DNA of 64,000 nt from HGM13233 sp964478515 (GTDB lineage Bacteria > Bacillota > Clostridia > Oscillospirales > Ruminococcaceae), in NCBI GenBank assembly GCA_964478515.1, contig CAYZIL010000004.1, positions 1-64,000 on the forward strand. The letters run 5' to 3'. A program made the translations under genes and the position numbers. Numbering within the stretch: position 1 is the stretch's first letter; every line of letters starts with the position of its first letter. Positions 33,587-41,342 of the stretch are shown here, piece after piece. Under the pieces are notes generated by a model. It ran no database searches, had not been told where the DNA came from, and saw only the letters and a list, made by a program, of their open reading frames with translations.

Positions 33587-34126
33587 TCAGGCCTTGACGG
33601 TGGCGCATTTCGCATCCGGGCTCTTGTCGCGGATAAACTCCCAAAACTCGTCGTAAGTCTTGTCGCCGAAACCGTCTTTGGCAATAACTATGCCGCCGCC
33701 GTCCTTGGTCAGCAGCAGACAAAAGCTGTCGCTGACGACAAACTTTGTAATGCTTATATACGCAACGTCCTTGCCGCTGGAATTTATGCTGTTCGAGACG
33801 TTGATGCGCCGGTCATAGAATTTTGCGATTGTCTCAAGGTCGCTGCCGCCGGTCGCCTTGTGCTGGTCGTTATAAGTGCGCTTAACGGTGCGTCTTTCGG
33901 TGGTGAAAAACGAGAACAGGCCGGTAATGCCGCACAAAAAGCAGATAAGAATTATCAGCGGCCCACCGCGCTCGTTGGGAAAAATCATCAGCAGCACGCC
34001 CGCTACAAGCGCGATTATGCTGAACGCCAGGTTAAAATATTTTGCGAACTTGCTGCCGGTCGCGCGGACGAATTCGCGTATGCGGTCTTCGGTCATGATA
34101 TTATGGTTCTCGAAATATGGCTCCAT
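33587..34126 (-). CDS. YcxB-like membrane protein
   Basis: 179 residues with two adjacent membrane helices (about 30-75) followed by a soluble domain resembling YcxB (GKDVAYISITKFVVSDSFCLLLTKDGGGIVIAKDGF). Function unknown. RBS GGAGGG just upstream of ATG 34126. It has its own terminator. Confidence 0.7.
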   Translation of the reverse strand: MEPYFENHNIMTEDRIREFVRATGSKFAKYFNLAFSIIALVAGVLLMIFPNERGGPLIILICFLCGITGLFSFFTTERRTVKRTYNDQHKATGGSDLETIAKFYDRRINVSNSINSSGKDVAYISITKFVVSDSFCLLLTKDGGGIVIAKDGFGDKTYDEFWEFIRDKSPDAKCATVKA

Positions 34127-34178
34127 TGATTTCCCTCCGCTATAATATTATGCCAGCGGCGCAAATTGTTGCACCGTT

Positions 34179-35006
34179 TCAGGCTGTCTGGTCTGTTTGT
34201 TCAAGCAGTGTCGGGTCGCCCGTACCGTCCCCGTCCGGTTCGGTGGGCTGGGTCTCGGGAACGGTGCCGCCTTTTTCGGGAGGCTGCTGTGCCTCGCTGC
34301 CGGGGTCGGTGACAACCTCGCCCGGTACCGGTTCAGGTTCCTGCTCGCTGTCGGCGTTCAGAAAAGACACTACCTGCCAGCCGCTTTCGCTGCGCGCCAG
34401 CAACATGACCATCTGTGTGACCTCGGCGGCGCCGTCCTCGCCGGGCAGACCGAGCGCCGTTATGTGTACGGCCGCCTCGTCCTGCGCTTGTTCCACGGAG
34501 TCTATGCTCAGCGAGCTGTAGACCGGCTCGGCAAACTGTTCGCGCTCGCCCTCCGGCTCGCCGCCGTCAGCACGCAGCGCCAGCATGCCGTCGTAGTCGC
34601 CGTGCAGCAGCGCCTCAATATAGCGGCGGGCAATCTCGGCGGCGTCGGGCTCGGCAAGGTGTACTGTCGACTGCACAACGCTGACAGACACCGCGCTGAT
34701 GACGGCGGTATCCTCGTCCAGTGCCGTTATCGGCAGCACCGCGCGCACAACGTCGTTTACCTTTAGCGCCGCCAGGTCTGCCGCGGTGCCGTCTATGCCG
34801 ATTACGGTACAAGCGGCACAGTCGACCCAGTATTCGCCGCTCAGCGCCTGGTCGTCTGCGACCGGCTCAAGCAGCACCTGGGACGTCTCGCTGTCGACTT
34901 CAGCTATGCGCGCGGTCACCGTTACGTATTGCACGCCGGTGCCGACGCAGCCGGCCAACATTAATACCGCAATAAATACTGTCAGAATTTTCAGATACGT
35001 TTTCAT
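34179..35006 (-). CDS. Lipoprotein, unknown function
   Basis: 275 residues. Signal peptide with lipobox LAGC (cleavage before Cys 20). Residues about 25-115 look like a small beta domain, about 125-215 like an SnoaL/NTF2-type module (AEIARRYIEALLHGDYDGML), and the last 50 residues are a Pro/Glu/Thr-rich low-complexity tail. Secreted and membrane-anchored. Second gene of an operon with the lipoprotein at 35030-35575. Confidence 0.78.
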   Translation of the reverse strand: MKTYLKILTVFIAVLMLAGCVGTGVQYVTVTARIAEVDSETSQVLLEPVADDQALSGEYWVDCAACTVIGIDGTAADLAALKVNDVVRAVLPITALDEDTAVISAVSVSVVQSTVHLAEPDAAEIARRYIEALLHGDYDGMLALRADGGEPEGEREQFAEPVYSSLSIDSVEQAQDEAAVHITALGLPGEDGAAEVTQMVMLLARSESGWQVVSFLNADSEQEPEPVPGEVVTDPGSEAQQPPEKGGTVPETQPTEPDGDGTGDPTLLEQTDQTA

Positions 35007-35029
35007 AAGTTAATCGGGATCTTGCCTCT

Positions 35030-35575
35030 TTAAGGTTGGTACGTCAACGCCAGCTCCATTGCGGAGTCTATATTTGCGCCGGCATATTCAAATTTTATTG
35101 TCTCGCCGCCCAGCGTGACGCTCAGCCGACCGTCAGCGGGGGCGCCGGTATCTATCACTACCGCCGCGGAGTCCGACGCGAAAACCATTCCGTTTTCGTC
35201 CTCGTCGGCGACGTATTGATAATCATAAGTAAAGCTCACCGCCGTGTCGCTGAGCTGCTGCGGCAGTGTCAGCGTGCCGGAACCGGTATACTCGGACCAG
35301 AGATAACCCGTCGTCAGCTCGCCCGCGCCTGTACCCGGGCGGGTCAGCTCCACGAAGAAAACATGGTCGTCGCAGGACAGCCACCAGCCGGCAGCCGAGT
35401 CCCAAAAAGCATCCTCGTCAAAGCCGCTCTGCGCTGCCGGCTCGCCGCCGTCGCTTTGCGTTTCGCCCTCAACATCCTGTTTCGGGCCGCCGCCGAAATC
35501 GGCCTGCTGCACGCAGGCCGTCAAGGCCGCCGCACACAGCAACAAGCACAGTACCAATGCTGTTAATTTCTTCAT
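35030..35575 (-). CDS. Lipoprotein, unknown function
   Basis: 181 residues from ATG 35575 (RBS GGAGG), preferred over an upstream in-frame start. Signal peptide with lipobox LTAC. The mature part is a beta-rich domain after an acidic linker; no family recognised. It is divergent from the TetR gene with a shared palindromic operator region, so TetR control is likely. Confidence 0.75.
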   Translation of the reverse strand: MKKLTALVLCLLLCAAALTACVQQADFGGGPKQDVEGETQSDGGEPAAQSGFDEDAFWDSAAGWWLSCDDHVFFVELTRPGTGAGELTTGYLWSEYTGSGTLTLPQQLSDTAVSFTYDYQYVADEDENGMVFASDSAAVVIDTGAPADGRLSVTLGGETIKFEYAGANIDSAMELALTYQP

Positions 35576-35684
35576 CTGACGGTTCCTCCACATTAATTTG
35601 CGGAAATTGCCGCTTGGTGAACATGTTTATACGGATTACATATTAACCTAAAATCTACTTTTTATCAAGTCCGGCGGCGTGAAC

Positions 35685-35713
35685 TTTACAAAATTTTCGT
35701 AAACAGATATTAT
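35685..35713 (+). promoter_or_regulatory. tetR promoter overlapped by palindromic operator
   Basis: TTTACA (35685-35690), 17-base spacer, TATTAT (35708-35713). TTTACAAAATTTTCGTAAA (35685-35703) is a 19-base palindrome with one mismatched pair that covers the -35 and spacer, a classical position for TetR autorepression. Confidence 0.7.
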
Positions 35714-35756
35714 ATTATCAGTTTTAGTGTCGCGCGGCGCGCGAAAGGGGGACGCC

Positions 35757-36323
35757 ATGTCTGAGTCTCTTATCACAAAAAAAGCCCTGGCGGCGGTGCT
35801 CAAGGACCTAATGTCGACTTCTGCGCTGGAAAAAATCAGCGTCGGCGATATTTGTGAGCGCTGCGGCTTAAACCGCAAAAGTTTTTACTACCATTTTAAG
35901 GATAAGTACGACCTGGTCAACTGGATTTTTTACTACGAGTTCATCGAGTGCATCAGCCGCGACAATTATGAGACCGTCTGGGATTTTTTCCGCGGCATCT
36001 GCGACTACTTTTACGCCAACCGCGAGTTTTACATAAGCGCCTTTGCCGTGCGCGGCCAAAACAGCTTTTCCGACTATTTTGAAGAGGTGTTTTTCCCCAT
36101 AACCGTTGAGTATTTCCGCAACGAGTTTTCCGACGACGAGAACGCCGAGTTTTACGCCACTTTTTTTACCGACGCCTTTCGCGCCGGCATAATCCGCTGG
36201 CTGCGCGACAACGCCGACATTGAGCCGCCGCGCTTTTGCGAACTCATGCGCAGCGCAGTCTCGCAGATGTCGCAAAAATACGCGAGCGAAACCTCAGACG
36301 GTTTTGGTCGGACACAGCGCTGA
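35757..36323 (+). CDS. TetR-family regulator (DhaS-like)
   Basis: 188 residues from ATG 35757 (RBS AAAGGGGG). The HTH region ITKKALAAVLKDLMS...KISVGDICERCGLNRKSFYYHFKDKYDLVNWIFY is the DhaS-type TetR domain; the C-terminal helical part binds an unknown ligand. Divergent from the two lipoprotein genes. An operator-like palindrome overlaps its promoter, and another inverted repeat is present upstream of the radical SAM gene 1.5 kb away. Confidence 0.92.
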   Translation: MSESLITKKALAAVLKDLMSTSALEKISVGDICERCGLNRKSFYYHFKDKYDLVNWIFYYEFIECISRDNYETVWDFFRGICDYFYANREFYISAFAVRGQNSFSDYFEEVFFPITVEYFRNEFSDDENAEFYATFFTDAFRAGIIRWLRDNADIEPPRFCELMRSAVSQMSQKYASETSDGFGRTQR

Positions 36324-36334
36324 ATTCAGTATAT

Positions 36335-36371
36335 AACGGCGGCAAGTCTTTTGTGACTTGCCGCCGTTTTT
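36335..36371 (+). terminator. tetR terminator
   Basis: AACGGCGGCAAGTC/GACTTGCCGCCGTT stem with a T5 tail, 12 bases after the tetR stop. Confidence 0.88.
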
Positions 36372-36500
36372 AATTTTGCTTTTTGCACTGTACCCTGCGC
36401 GGCCAAGGATTAAAGTGCCGCGCGTTGTGTGTGTTTTCTTAAGCACTTAAGTGAACACCAGCTATAATAATTCAAACGCAAAAGTTCAGCTGACGAAAAC

Positions 36501-36638
36501 GAGCCTCGCGCGTCGGCGCGAGGCTCAGAGGGAGTCAAGAAGTTCTCCTCTTGCCGTTAAGGGGTTAACAGGGCGTCGGGGAGCTAAGCGGACGAATCGC
36601 AACGTCCCCTTATTTCCCGACAAAAAACGTTCTTCGCG
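36501..36638 (+). repeat. Dispersed intergenic repeat, copy A, with leading hairpin
   Basis: A perfect 10-bp hairpin GAGCCTCGCG-CGTCGG-CGCGAGGCTC (36501-36526) leads into the 121-base core 36518-36638 shared with copies at 20006-20127 and 55206-55319. The open frame across it (36451-36663) is judged non-coding because the other copies are in different frames. The rest of 36372-36747 shows nothing else. Confidence 0.55.
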
Positions 36639-36747
36639 TTTAGGGCAAAGCGCTCTTTTTTGACTTAGTTCTTTTGCAATTGCAATAGCGCCTTAAAACG
36701 CCGGCAGTACGTTAGACTTGTAGCTTTTGTGCAAGCCGCGCCCTTTT

Positions 36748-37710
36748 TCAGCCCAGCAGCTTGATAAGCGAGCCCGCATATTTGCGCTCGCTGAGCTCGT
36801 CGCCGTCGGCTACAATCGCACTGCCGTCGGCCCTTACCACCACAAAACGCGGCGTGCCGCAAATGCTCTCGTTTATAGTTTGCACGTCGCCGACGCACTC
36901 GCTAACCAGCAGCGGCGCGGTCTGGCAAGCGCGGCCCTCGCAGACGTCTTTTTTTACGGCGGCGCGAGGAGCACTGGCGGCTGCGGGCATCATAAACAAA
37001 AACGGGCAGCCGGCCGCGGCCAGCGCGGCCGTGTCGACGCGGCTGAGTGCGGCCTCGTCCTCGTACATACTGTAGGCGCCGAAAAGGCAACCGAAGCGGC
37101 GCAGCTTGGCCGTTGCAGCGTCAAAGTCGGCGTCGTTCGCCGGCAGTGCCGCGAGCGTGTTCAGTTTTCCGGGGAACTTGTCGGCGTTGAGCAGCTGTTT
37201 GCCGTTGCGGCAAAACAGCACGAAAGCACAGTCGGCGTTGCGGTTAAAAAGTTCGCGCAAACCGTCCGGCAGCCGCTCGCTGTCAACATAAACCGCGTAG
37301 ACGAAAATGCCCAACTGGCGACCGCTGTCTATAAGCTGCCGCAGCAACTCTACGTCGTCCTTGCACTCGACGAACAGGCAAAACGGCACGCGCAGTCCAG
37401 CGGCGGCCTCGGTGCGCAGTGTTTTGGCGCCGCACGTCAGCGCGTTGTAGCCGAAGTTTATACCGAACTTTTTCAGCACAGCGCTGTCGGTGTTTTTCGC
37501 CAAGCCGCCAACCAGCTTGTAGTAGCCGCTGTTGGGGTCCGACAGCGAACGGCCCAAGCAGCTGAAAAACTCGTTCTGTTTTTTACCCTTTAACAACCCC
37601 TCGCCCAGTTCGGCAAGCTTGCGCAGGGTGCGCTCGGTATCCTTTTGCAGATTTGTTATCCACCGGCCAACAGCGGACTCTATTATGGCGCGAGAGACAG
37701 ACTCTTTCAT
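36748..37710 (-). CDS. Radical-SAM-like protein lacking the cluster cysteines (putative pseudoenzyme)
   Basis: 320 residues. The layout parallels the neighbouring radical SAM enzyme: a short helical N terminus, then GINFGYNALTCGAKTLRTEA...VPFCLFVECKDD, (L/I)IDSGRQLG (compare LDDVIEQGKKLG in the neighbour) and an alternating beta/alpha region ending CPFLFMMP. At the place of CxxxCxxC only ECKDD remains, so no [4Fe-4S] cluster can be bound there. It is divergent from the intact enzyme with 254 bases between. It may be a partner or regulatory subunit. Homology is from pattern, not alignment. Confidence 0.6.
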   Translation of the reverse strand: MKESVSRAIIESAVGRWITNLQKDTERTLRKLAELGEGLLKGKKQNEFFSCLGRSLSDPNSGYYKLVGGLAKNTDSAVLKKFGINFGYNALTCGAKTLRTEAAAGLRVPFCLFVECKDDVELLRQLIDSGRQLGIFVYAVYVDSERLPDGLRELFNRNADCAFVLFCRNGKQLLNADKFPGKLNTLAALPANDADFDAATAKLRRFGCLFGAYSMYEDEAALSRVDTAALAAAGCPFLFMMPAAASAPRAAVKKDVCEGRACQTAPLLVSECVGDVQTINESICGTPRFVVVRADGSAIVADGDELSERKYAGSLIKLLG

Positions 37711-37795
37711 CCAACCACTTCCTCAAAATATCGTGACATTTTTCCCTTGATGCCATTCTCGATTATACTCCCCGCGCGCGACATTAAAAGGGACG

Positions 37796-37816
37796 TTTCG
37801 GACGATTTGTCCAAAA
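37796..37816. promoter_or_regulatory. Inverted repeat between divergent radical SAM-like genes
   Basis: TTTCGGAC-GATTT-GTCCAAAA: 8-base arms with one mismatch and a 5-base spacer. A TATACT hexamer near 37893 could be the -10 for the radical SAM gene but has a poor -35, so regulated expression is likely. Confidence 0.5.
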
Positions 37817-37964
37817 AGGTAACACATTTGCCGCACGCGCACATTTTCGGACATCCGCTTGCGGCTGGCCGGTGACGCCGCCGCCGTTTGGGCCTATACT
37901 CGCGTTATAAAACATGCGCACGCGCCCGGCAAAAGGGCGGCGCGCGCAAAAAGGAGACATAACG

Positions 37965-39326
37965 ATGACCATCAAAGACAAAATAAAACATGACGGCGCG
38001 ATGAAGGCCTACGACTTTGTCGACAAAGACCCGGAAAACAACATCCCTGTGCTGCTCGACAAGCTTGCCGGTCTTGACGACTCAAACTCCATGGCGCGTC
38101 AGGCCGAAAGCATTAAGATCTCCTTCAGCAACCCCGACGGCAACTGGCGCAAGCTGATACTCAGCCTTTGGAGCGACGTCGACGCGCACCAGCGCCGCAA
38201 AATTTTTGAGGCCGCCGCCGTCAACGGCAGTTTAATCGGCTCCGCCATTCAAAAGCAGAACAAGAAAAAGTACGGCTGCAACATCCCCTGGGCTATCCTG
38301 ATGGACCCAACCTCGGCTTGCAACCTGAAATGCACCGGCTGCTGGGCGGCGGAATACGGCCACCAGCTGAACCTGAGTTTGGAAGAGCTTGACGACGTAA
38401 TTGAGCAGGGCAAAAAGCTGGGCTGCTATTTGTACCTCTATTCCGGCGGCGAGCCGCTGACGCGCAAAAAAGATATTATCACGCTGTGCGAGCGTCACCC
38501 CGAGTGCGGTTTTCTGGCCTTTACCAACGCCACGCTTATTGACGAGGCCTTTGCCGACGACATGCTGCGCGTGGGCAACTTTGTGCCCGCTATCAGCGTA
38601 GAGGGCTTTGAGCAGGAAACCGATTTCCGCCGCGGCAAGGGCACTTTCCAAAAGGTCATGCAGGCAATGGAGATTTTGCGGCGCAAAAAGCTGCTGTTCG
38701 GCATCTCCTGCTGCTACACCTCCAAAAACGCCGAGTTCATCGGCAGCGAAAAGTATTTTGACGCTATGGTCGAGTGGGGCGCAAAATTCTGCTGGTTCTT
38801 CACCTATATGCCGGTCGGCAAAGAGGCCGTGCCCGAATTGATGGCCAGCGCCGCGCAGCGCAAGTACATGTACGACCAAGTGCGCGCTTTTCGCCGCAGC
38901 AAGCCGCTGTTCACTATCGACTTCTGGAACGACGGCGAGTTTGTCGGCGGCTGCATAGCGGGCGGCCGCAGCTATTTGCACATCAACGCGGCCGGCGACA
39001 TTGAGCCTTGCGGCTTCATGCACTACGCCGACAGCAACATCCGTACCGACACGCTGCTGGAATGTTTTCGCAAGCCGCTGTTTATGGCCTACCACGACAA
39101 CCAGCCCTTTAACAAAAATCTGCTGCGCCCGTGCCCGGTACTCGACAACCCCGGCCGGCTCACGGCAATGGTAAAAGAATCCGGCGCTCACTCAACGAAT
39201 GTACTCGACAAAGAGACCGCCAAGGAGTATTCTGATAAATGCGTCGAAAAAGCCAAGGCATGGGCACCGGTAGCCGACGAGCTCTGGTCCTGCGGCGGCG
39301 ACTGTCAGCGCTGCGCGCACAAATGA
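37965..39326 (+). CDS. Radical SAM protein with SPASM-like C-terminal region
   Basis: 453 residues from ATG 37965 (RBS AAGGAG). The radical SAM cluster motif is C119xxxC123xxC126 (SACNLKCTGCW), with YSGGEPL as the SAM-binding GGE motif. C-terminal cysteines (CIAGG, EPCGF, RPCPVLDN and the final CGGDCQRCAHK) suggest auxiliary clusters of the SPASM/Twitch kind. The substrate is unknown; no precursor peptide is visible. It is followed 39 bases later by metK, which makes its cosubstrate. Confidence 0.9.
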   Translation: MTIKDKIKHDGAMKAYDFVDKDPENNIPVLLDKLAGLDDSNSMARQAESIKISFSNPDGNWRKLILSLWSDVDAHQRRKIFEAAAVNGSLIGSAIQKQNKKKYGCNIPWAILMDPTSACNLKCTGCWAAEYGHQLNLSLEELDDVIEQGKKLGCYLYLYSGGEPLTRKKDIITLCERHPECGFLAFTNATLIDEAFADDMLRVGNFVPAISVEGFEQETDFRRGKGTFQKVMQAMEILRRKKLLFGISCCYTSKNAEFIGSEKYFDAMVEWGAKFCWFFTYMPVGKEAVPELMASAAQRKYMYDQVRAFRRSKPLFTIDFWNDGEFVGGCIAGGRSYLHINAAGDIEPCGFMHYADSNIRTDTLLECFRKPLFMAYHDNQPFNKNLLRPCPVLDNPGRLTAMVKESGAHSTNVLDKETAKEYSDKCVEKAKAWAPVADELWSCGGDCQRCAHK

Positions 39327-39365
39327 CCCGGCGCAAAAGCAAATAATTTCAGCAAAGGACACGAT

Positions 39366-40535
39366 ATGAATCGATTTTTCACCAGTGAGGCTGTTACCGA
39401 AGGCCATCCCGACAAAATCTGCGACCAGACGGCAGACGCCATTCTCGACGCGCTGCTCGCCGCCGACCCCGACTCGCGCTGCGCGTGCGAGGTAATATGC
39501 GAGCCGCAAAAAATGCATATTATGGGCGAGATCACCTCAAAAGCGAGCGTCGACTACCCGCTGATTGTCCGCTCGGTCATCCGCCGCATAGGCTATACAA
39601 AGCCCGAGTACGGTTTTGACGCCGACAGCTGCGCCATTACCTGCTCTTTGCACGAGCAGTCGCCCGACATCGCCATGGGGGTCGACAGCTGCCTTGAGCA
39701 GCGCGACAGCGGCGGCGACGAGCTCGGCGCCGGCGACCAGGGCATGATGTTCGGCTTTGCCTGCGACGAGACCGACGTGCTCATGCCCGCGCCGATAATG
39801 CTCGCCCAACTGCTTTGCCACCGTCTGGCCGATGTTCGCCGCGACGGCACGCTGCCCTGGCTGCGTCCGGACGGCAAGTCGCAGGTGACGGTCGAATACA
39901 GCGACGGCAGACCCGTGCGCATAGACACCGTCGTTCTGTCCGCACAGCACGACCCCGACGTCGCTGTCGACGAGCTGCGCGACGCGCTGCGCCGGCAGGT
40001 AATTGACGCGTGCATACCCGCCGCACTGCTCGACGAGCGCACAAAATACTATATTAACCCCACCGGCCGCTTCGTGCTCGGCGGCCCGGCCGCCGATACC
40101 GGTCTTACCGGCCGCAAAATAATTGCCGACACCTACGGCGGCAGCGCGGCGCACGGCGGCGGCGCGTTTTCCGGAAAGGACCCGACCAAGGTCGACCGCA
40201 GCGCCAGCTATATGGCGCGGCGGGTGGCGCGCACCATTGTCGCCAGCGGCGCCGCGCGCCGCTGCGAGGTGCAGCTTAGCTACGCTATCGGCGTGGCGCA
40301 GCCGGTCTCGGTCTTCGTCGACACCCGCGGCAGCGGACTTATGAGCGACGAGGCGCTGTGCGAATGGGTCAAGGCAAGTTACGACCTGCGCCCGGCGGCA
40401 ATTATTGAGGAGCTCGGTCTGCGCCGGCCCATCTATTTGCCCTGCGCCGCCTACGGCTGTTTTGGCCGCAAGGACATTGAACTGCCCTGGGAGCTGCCCG
40501 ACGAGCGCGCACAGGCGCTCAGCGCGCTGCTTTGA
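39366..40535 (+). CDS. metK: S-adenosylmethionine synthase
   Basis: 389 residues, full length. FTSEAVTEGHPDKICDQ at the N terminus, GAGDQGMMFG and the P-loop-like GGGAFSGKDPTKVDRS are MetK signatures. It makes SAM from methionine and ATP. It is separated by only 39 bases from the radical SAM gene and preceded by GGACACG as a weak RBS, so it is probably co-transcribed. No SAM riboswitch is visible upstream. Confidence 0.97.
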   Translation: MNRFFTSEAVTEGHPDKICDQTADAILDALLAADPDSRCACEVICEPQKMHIMGEITSKASVDYPLIVRSVIRRIGYTKPEYGFDADSCAITCSLHEQSPDIAMGVDSCLEQRDSGGDELGAGDQGMMFGFACDETDVLMPAPIMLAQLLCHRLADVRRDGTLPWLRPDGKSQVTVEYSDGRPVRIDTVVLSAQHDPDVAVDELRDALRRQVIDACIPAALLDERTKYYINPTGRFVLGGPAADTGLTGRKIIADTYGGSAAHGGGAFSGKDPTKVDRSASYMARRVARTIVASGAARRCEVQLSYAIGVAQPVSVFVDTRGSGLMSDEALCEWVKASYDLRPAAIIEELGLRRPIYLPCAAYGCFGRKDIELPWELPDERAQALSALL

Positions 40536-40616
40536 GCGCCGCATAAGCGGCGGCGGCGCGCACACAATAGCGATGTGAATGGTTTGTAAATATTTGGTTA
40601 CGTCAATGGATTTTCC

Positions 40617-40644
40617 TTGCAACCGGGCAAAACTCCGTTATAAT
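40617..40644 (+). promoter_or_regulatory. Promoter of LEA-like gene
   Basis: TTGCAA (40617-40622), 16 bases, TATAAT (40639-40644), then RBS AAAGGAG before ATG 40685. Confidence 0.65.
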
Positions 40645-40684
40645 GGAATTACAGATAATGGTCAAAAAAGGAAAGGAGTCTCTT

Positions 40685-41191
40685 ATGGGATTTTTTAAAA
40701 AGCTTCTCGGGCTCGGCATAGCAGCCGGCGCCACCGTCGCCGCCGTTAAAGTGGCGCAGAAGTACGACGAAAACCTTGCTGCCAGCGGCGAGGCCGCCGA
40801 CAGCGAGCGCAGCAGCAAAGAAGTGTTCGACGGCGTCAAGCAGGCCGCTACCGACGTCTACCACGAAACCGCCGTCAAAGTAAAAGAGGGCGCGCAAAAA
40901 GTGGGCGTCGACACCGACAGAGTCAGCGCCTCAATTAAAGACGCCGGCAAGGCCGTCGCCGACTCGGGCAAGGCAGTAGCCGGCACCGTTAAGGAAAAGG
41001 CCACCCAGGCTTACGACGAGGCAAAAGACAAGGCCAACCAGGTCTACAACGAGGCCAAGGACAAAGTCGCGGACGCCTGCGACAGCGTCAAGCAAAAAGT
41101 TGCCCCCTGCGTTGAAAACGCCGAAAAAGAAGTGGAAGAAATTAAACAGGACCTTGAGCAGAAAGCTGAAGATCTCGGCAGCGACAAATAA
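40685..41191 (+). CDS. YtxH/LEA-like amphipathic helical protein
   Basis: 168 residues. A short hydrophobic N-terminal segment (GFFKKLLGLGIAAGATVAAV) is followed by a long charged helix with 11-residue-like repeats rich in K, D, E and A (AYDEAKDKANQVYNEAKDKV). This is typical of YtxH-type and late-embryogenesis-abundant-like stress proteins at the membrane. No enzymatic motif. Strong RBS. Confidence 0.75.
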   Translation: MGFFKKLLGLGIAAGATVAAVKVAQKYDENLAASGEAADSERSSKEVFDGVKQAATDVYHETAVKVKEGAQKVGVDTDRVSASIKDAGKAVADSGKAVAGTVKEKATQAYDEAKDKANQVYNEAKDKVADACDSVKQKVAPCVENAEKEVEEIKQDLEQKAEDLGSDK

Positions 41192-41206
41192 GCCCCGCGA
41201 GGCAGA

Positions 41207-41238
41207 CGCGCTCTCCGACAGGAGGGCGCGTTTTTTTT
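41207..41238 (+). terminator. Terminator after LEA-like gene
   Basis: CGCGCTCTCC-GACA-GGAGGGCGCG followed by eight T. Confidence 0.88.
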
Positions 41239-41255
41239 ACGGTAAACATCTTACA

Positions 41256-41283
41256 TTGACATTTTTTGCAGGACTGCTAAAAT
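41256..41283 (+). promoter_or_regulatory. Promoter of repeat-protein gene
   Basis: TTGACA (41256-41261), 16-base spacer, TAAAAT (41278-41283); RBS AAGGGG near 41329. Confidence 0.6.
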
Positions 41284-41342
41284 GTATATGTATATTATTA
41301 CATCAAAAAGGCTTTTATTTTCAGACAGAAGGGGACCCCGTT

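Noticed and set aside
36451..36663. 70-residue open frame on the plus strand
   Set aside because: It covers the dispersed repeat; the other copies keep the DNA but not the reading frame, so coding is unlikely.
39327..39365. SAM riboswitch upstream of metK
   Set aside because: Only 39 bases are available, too short for any SAM aptamer together with a terminator.
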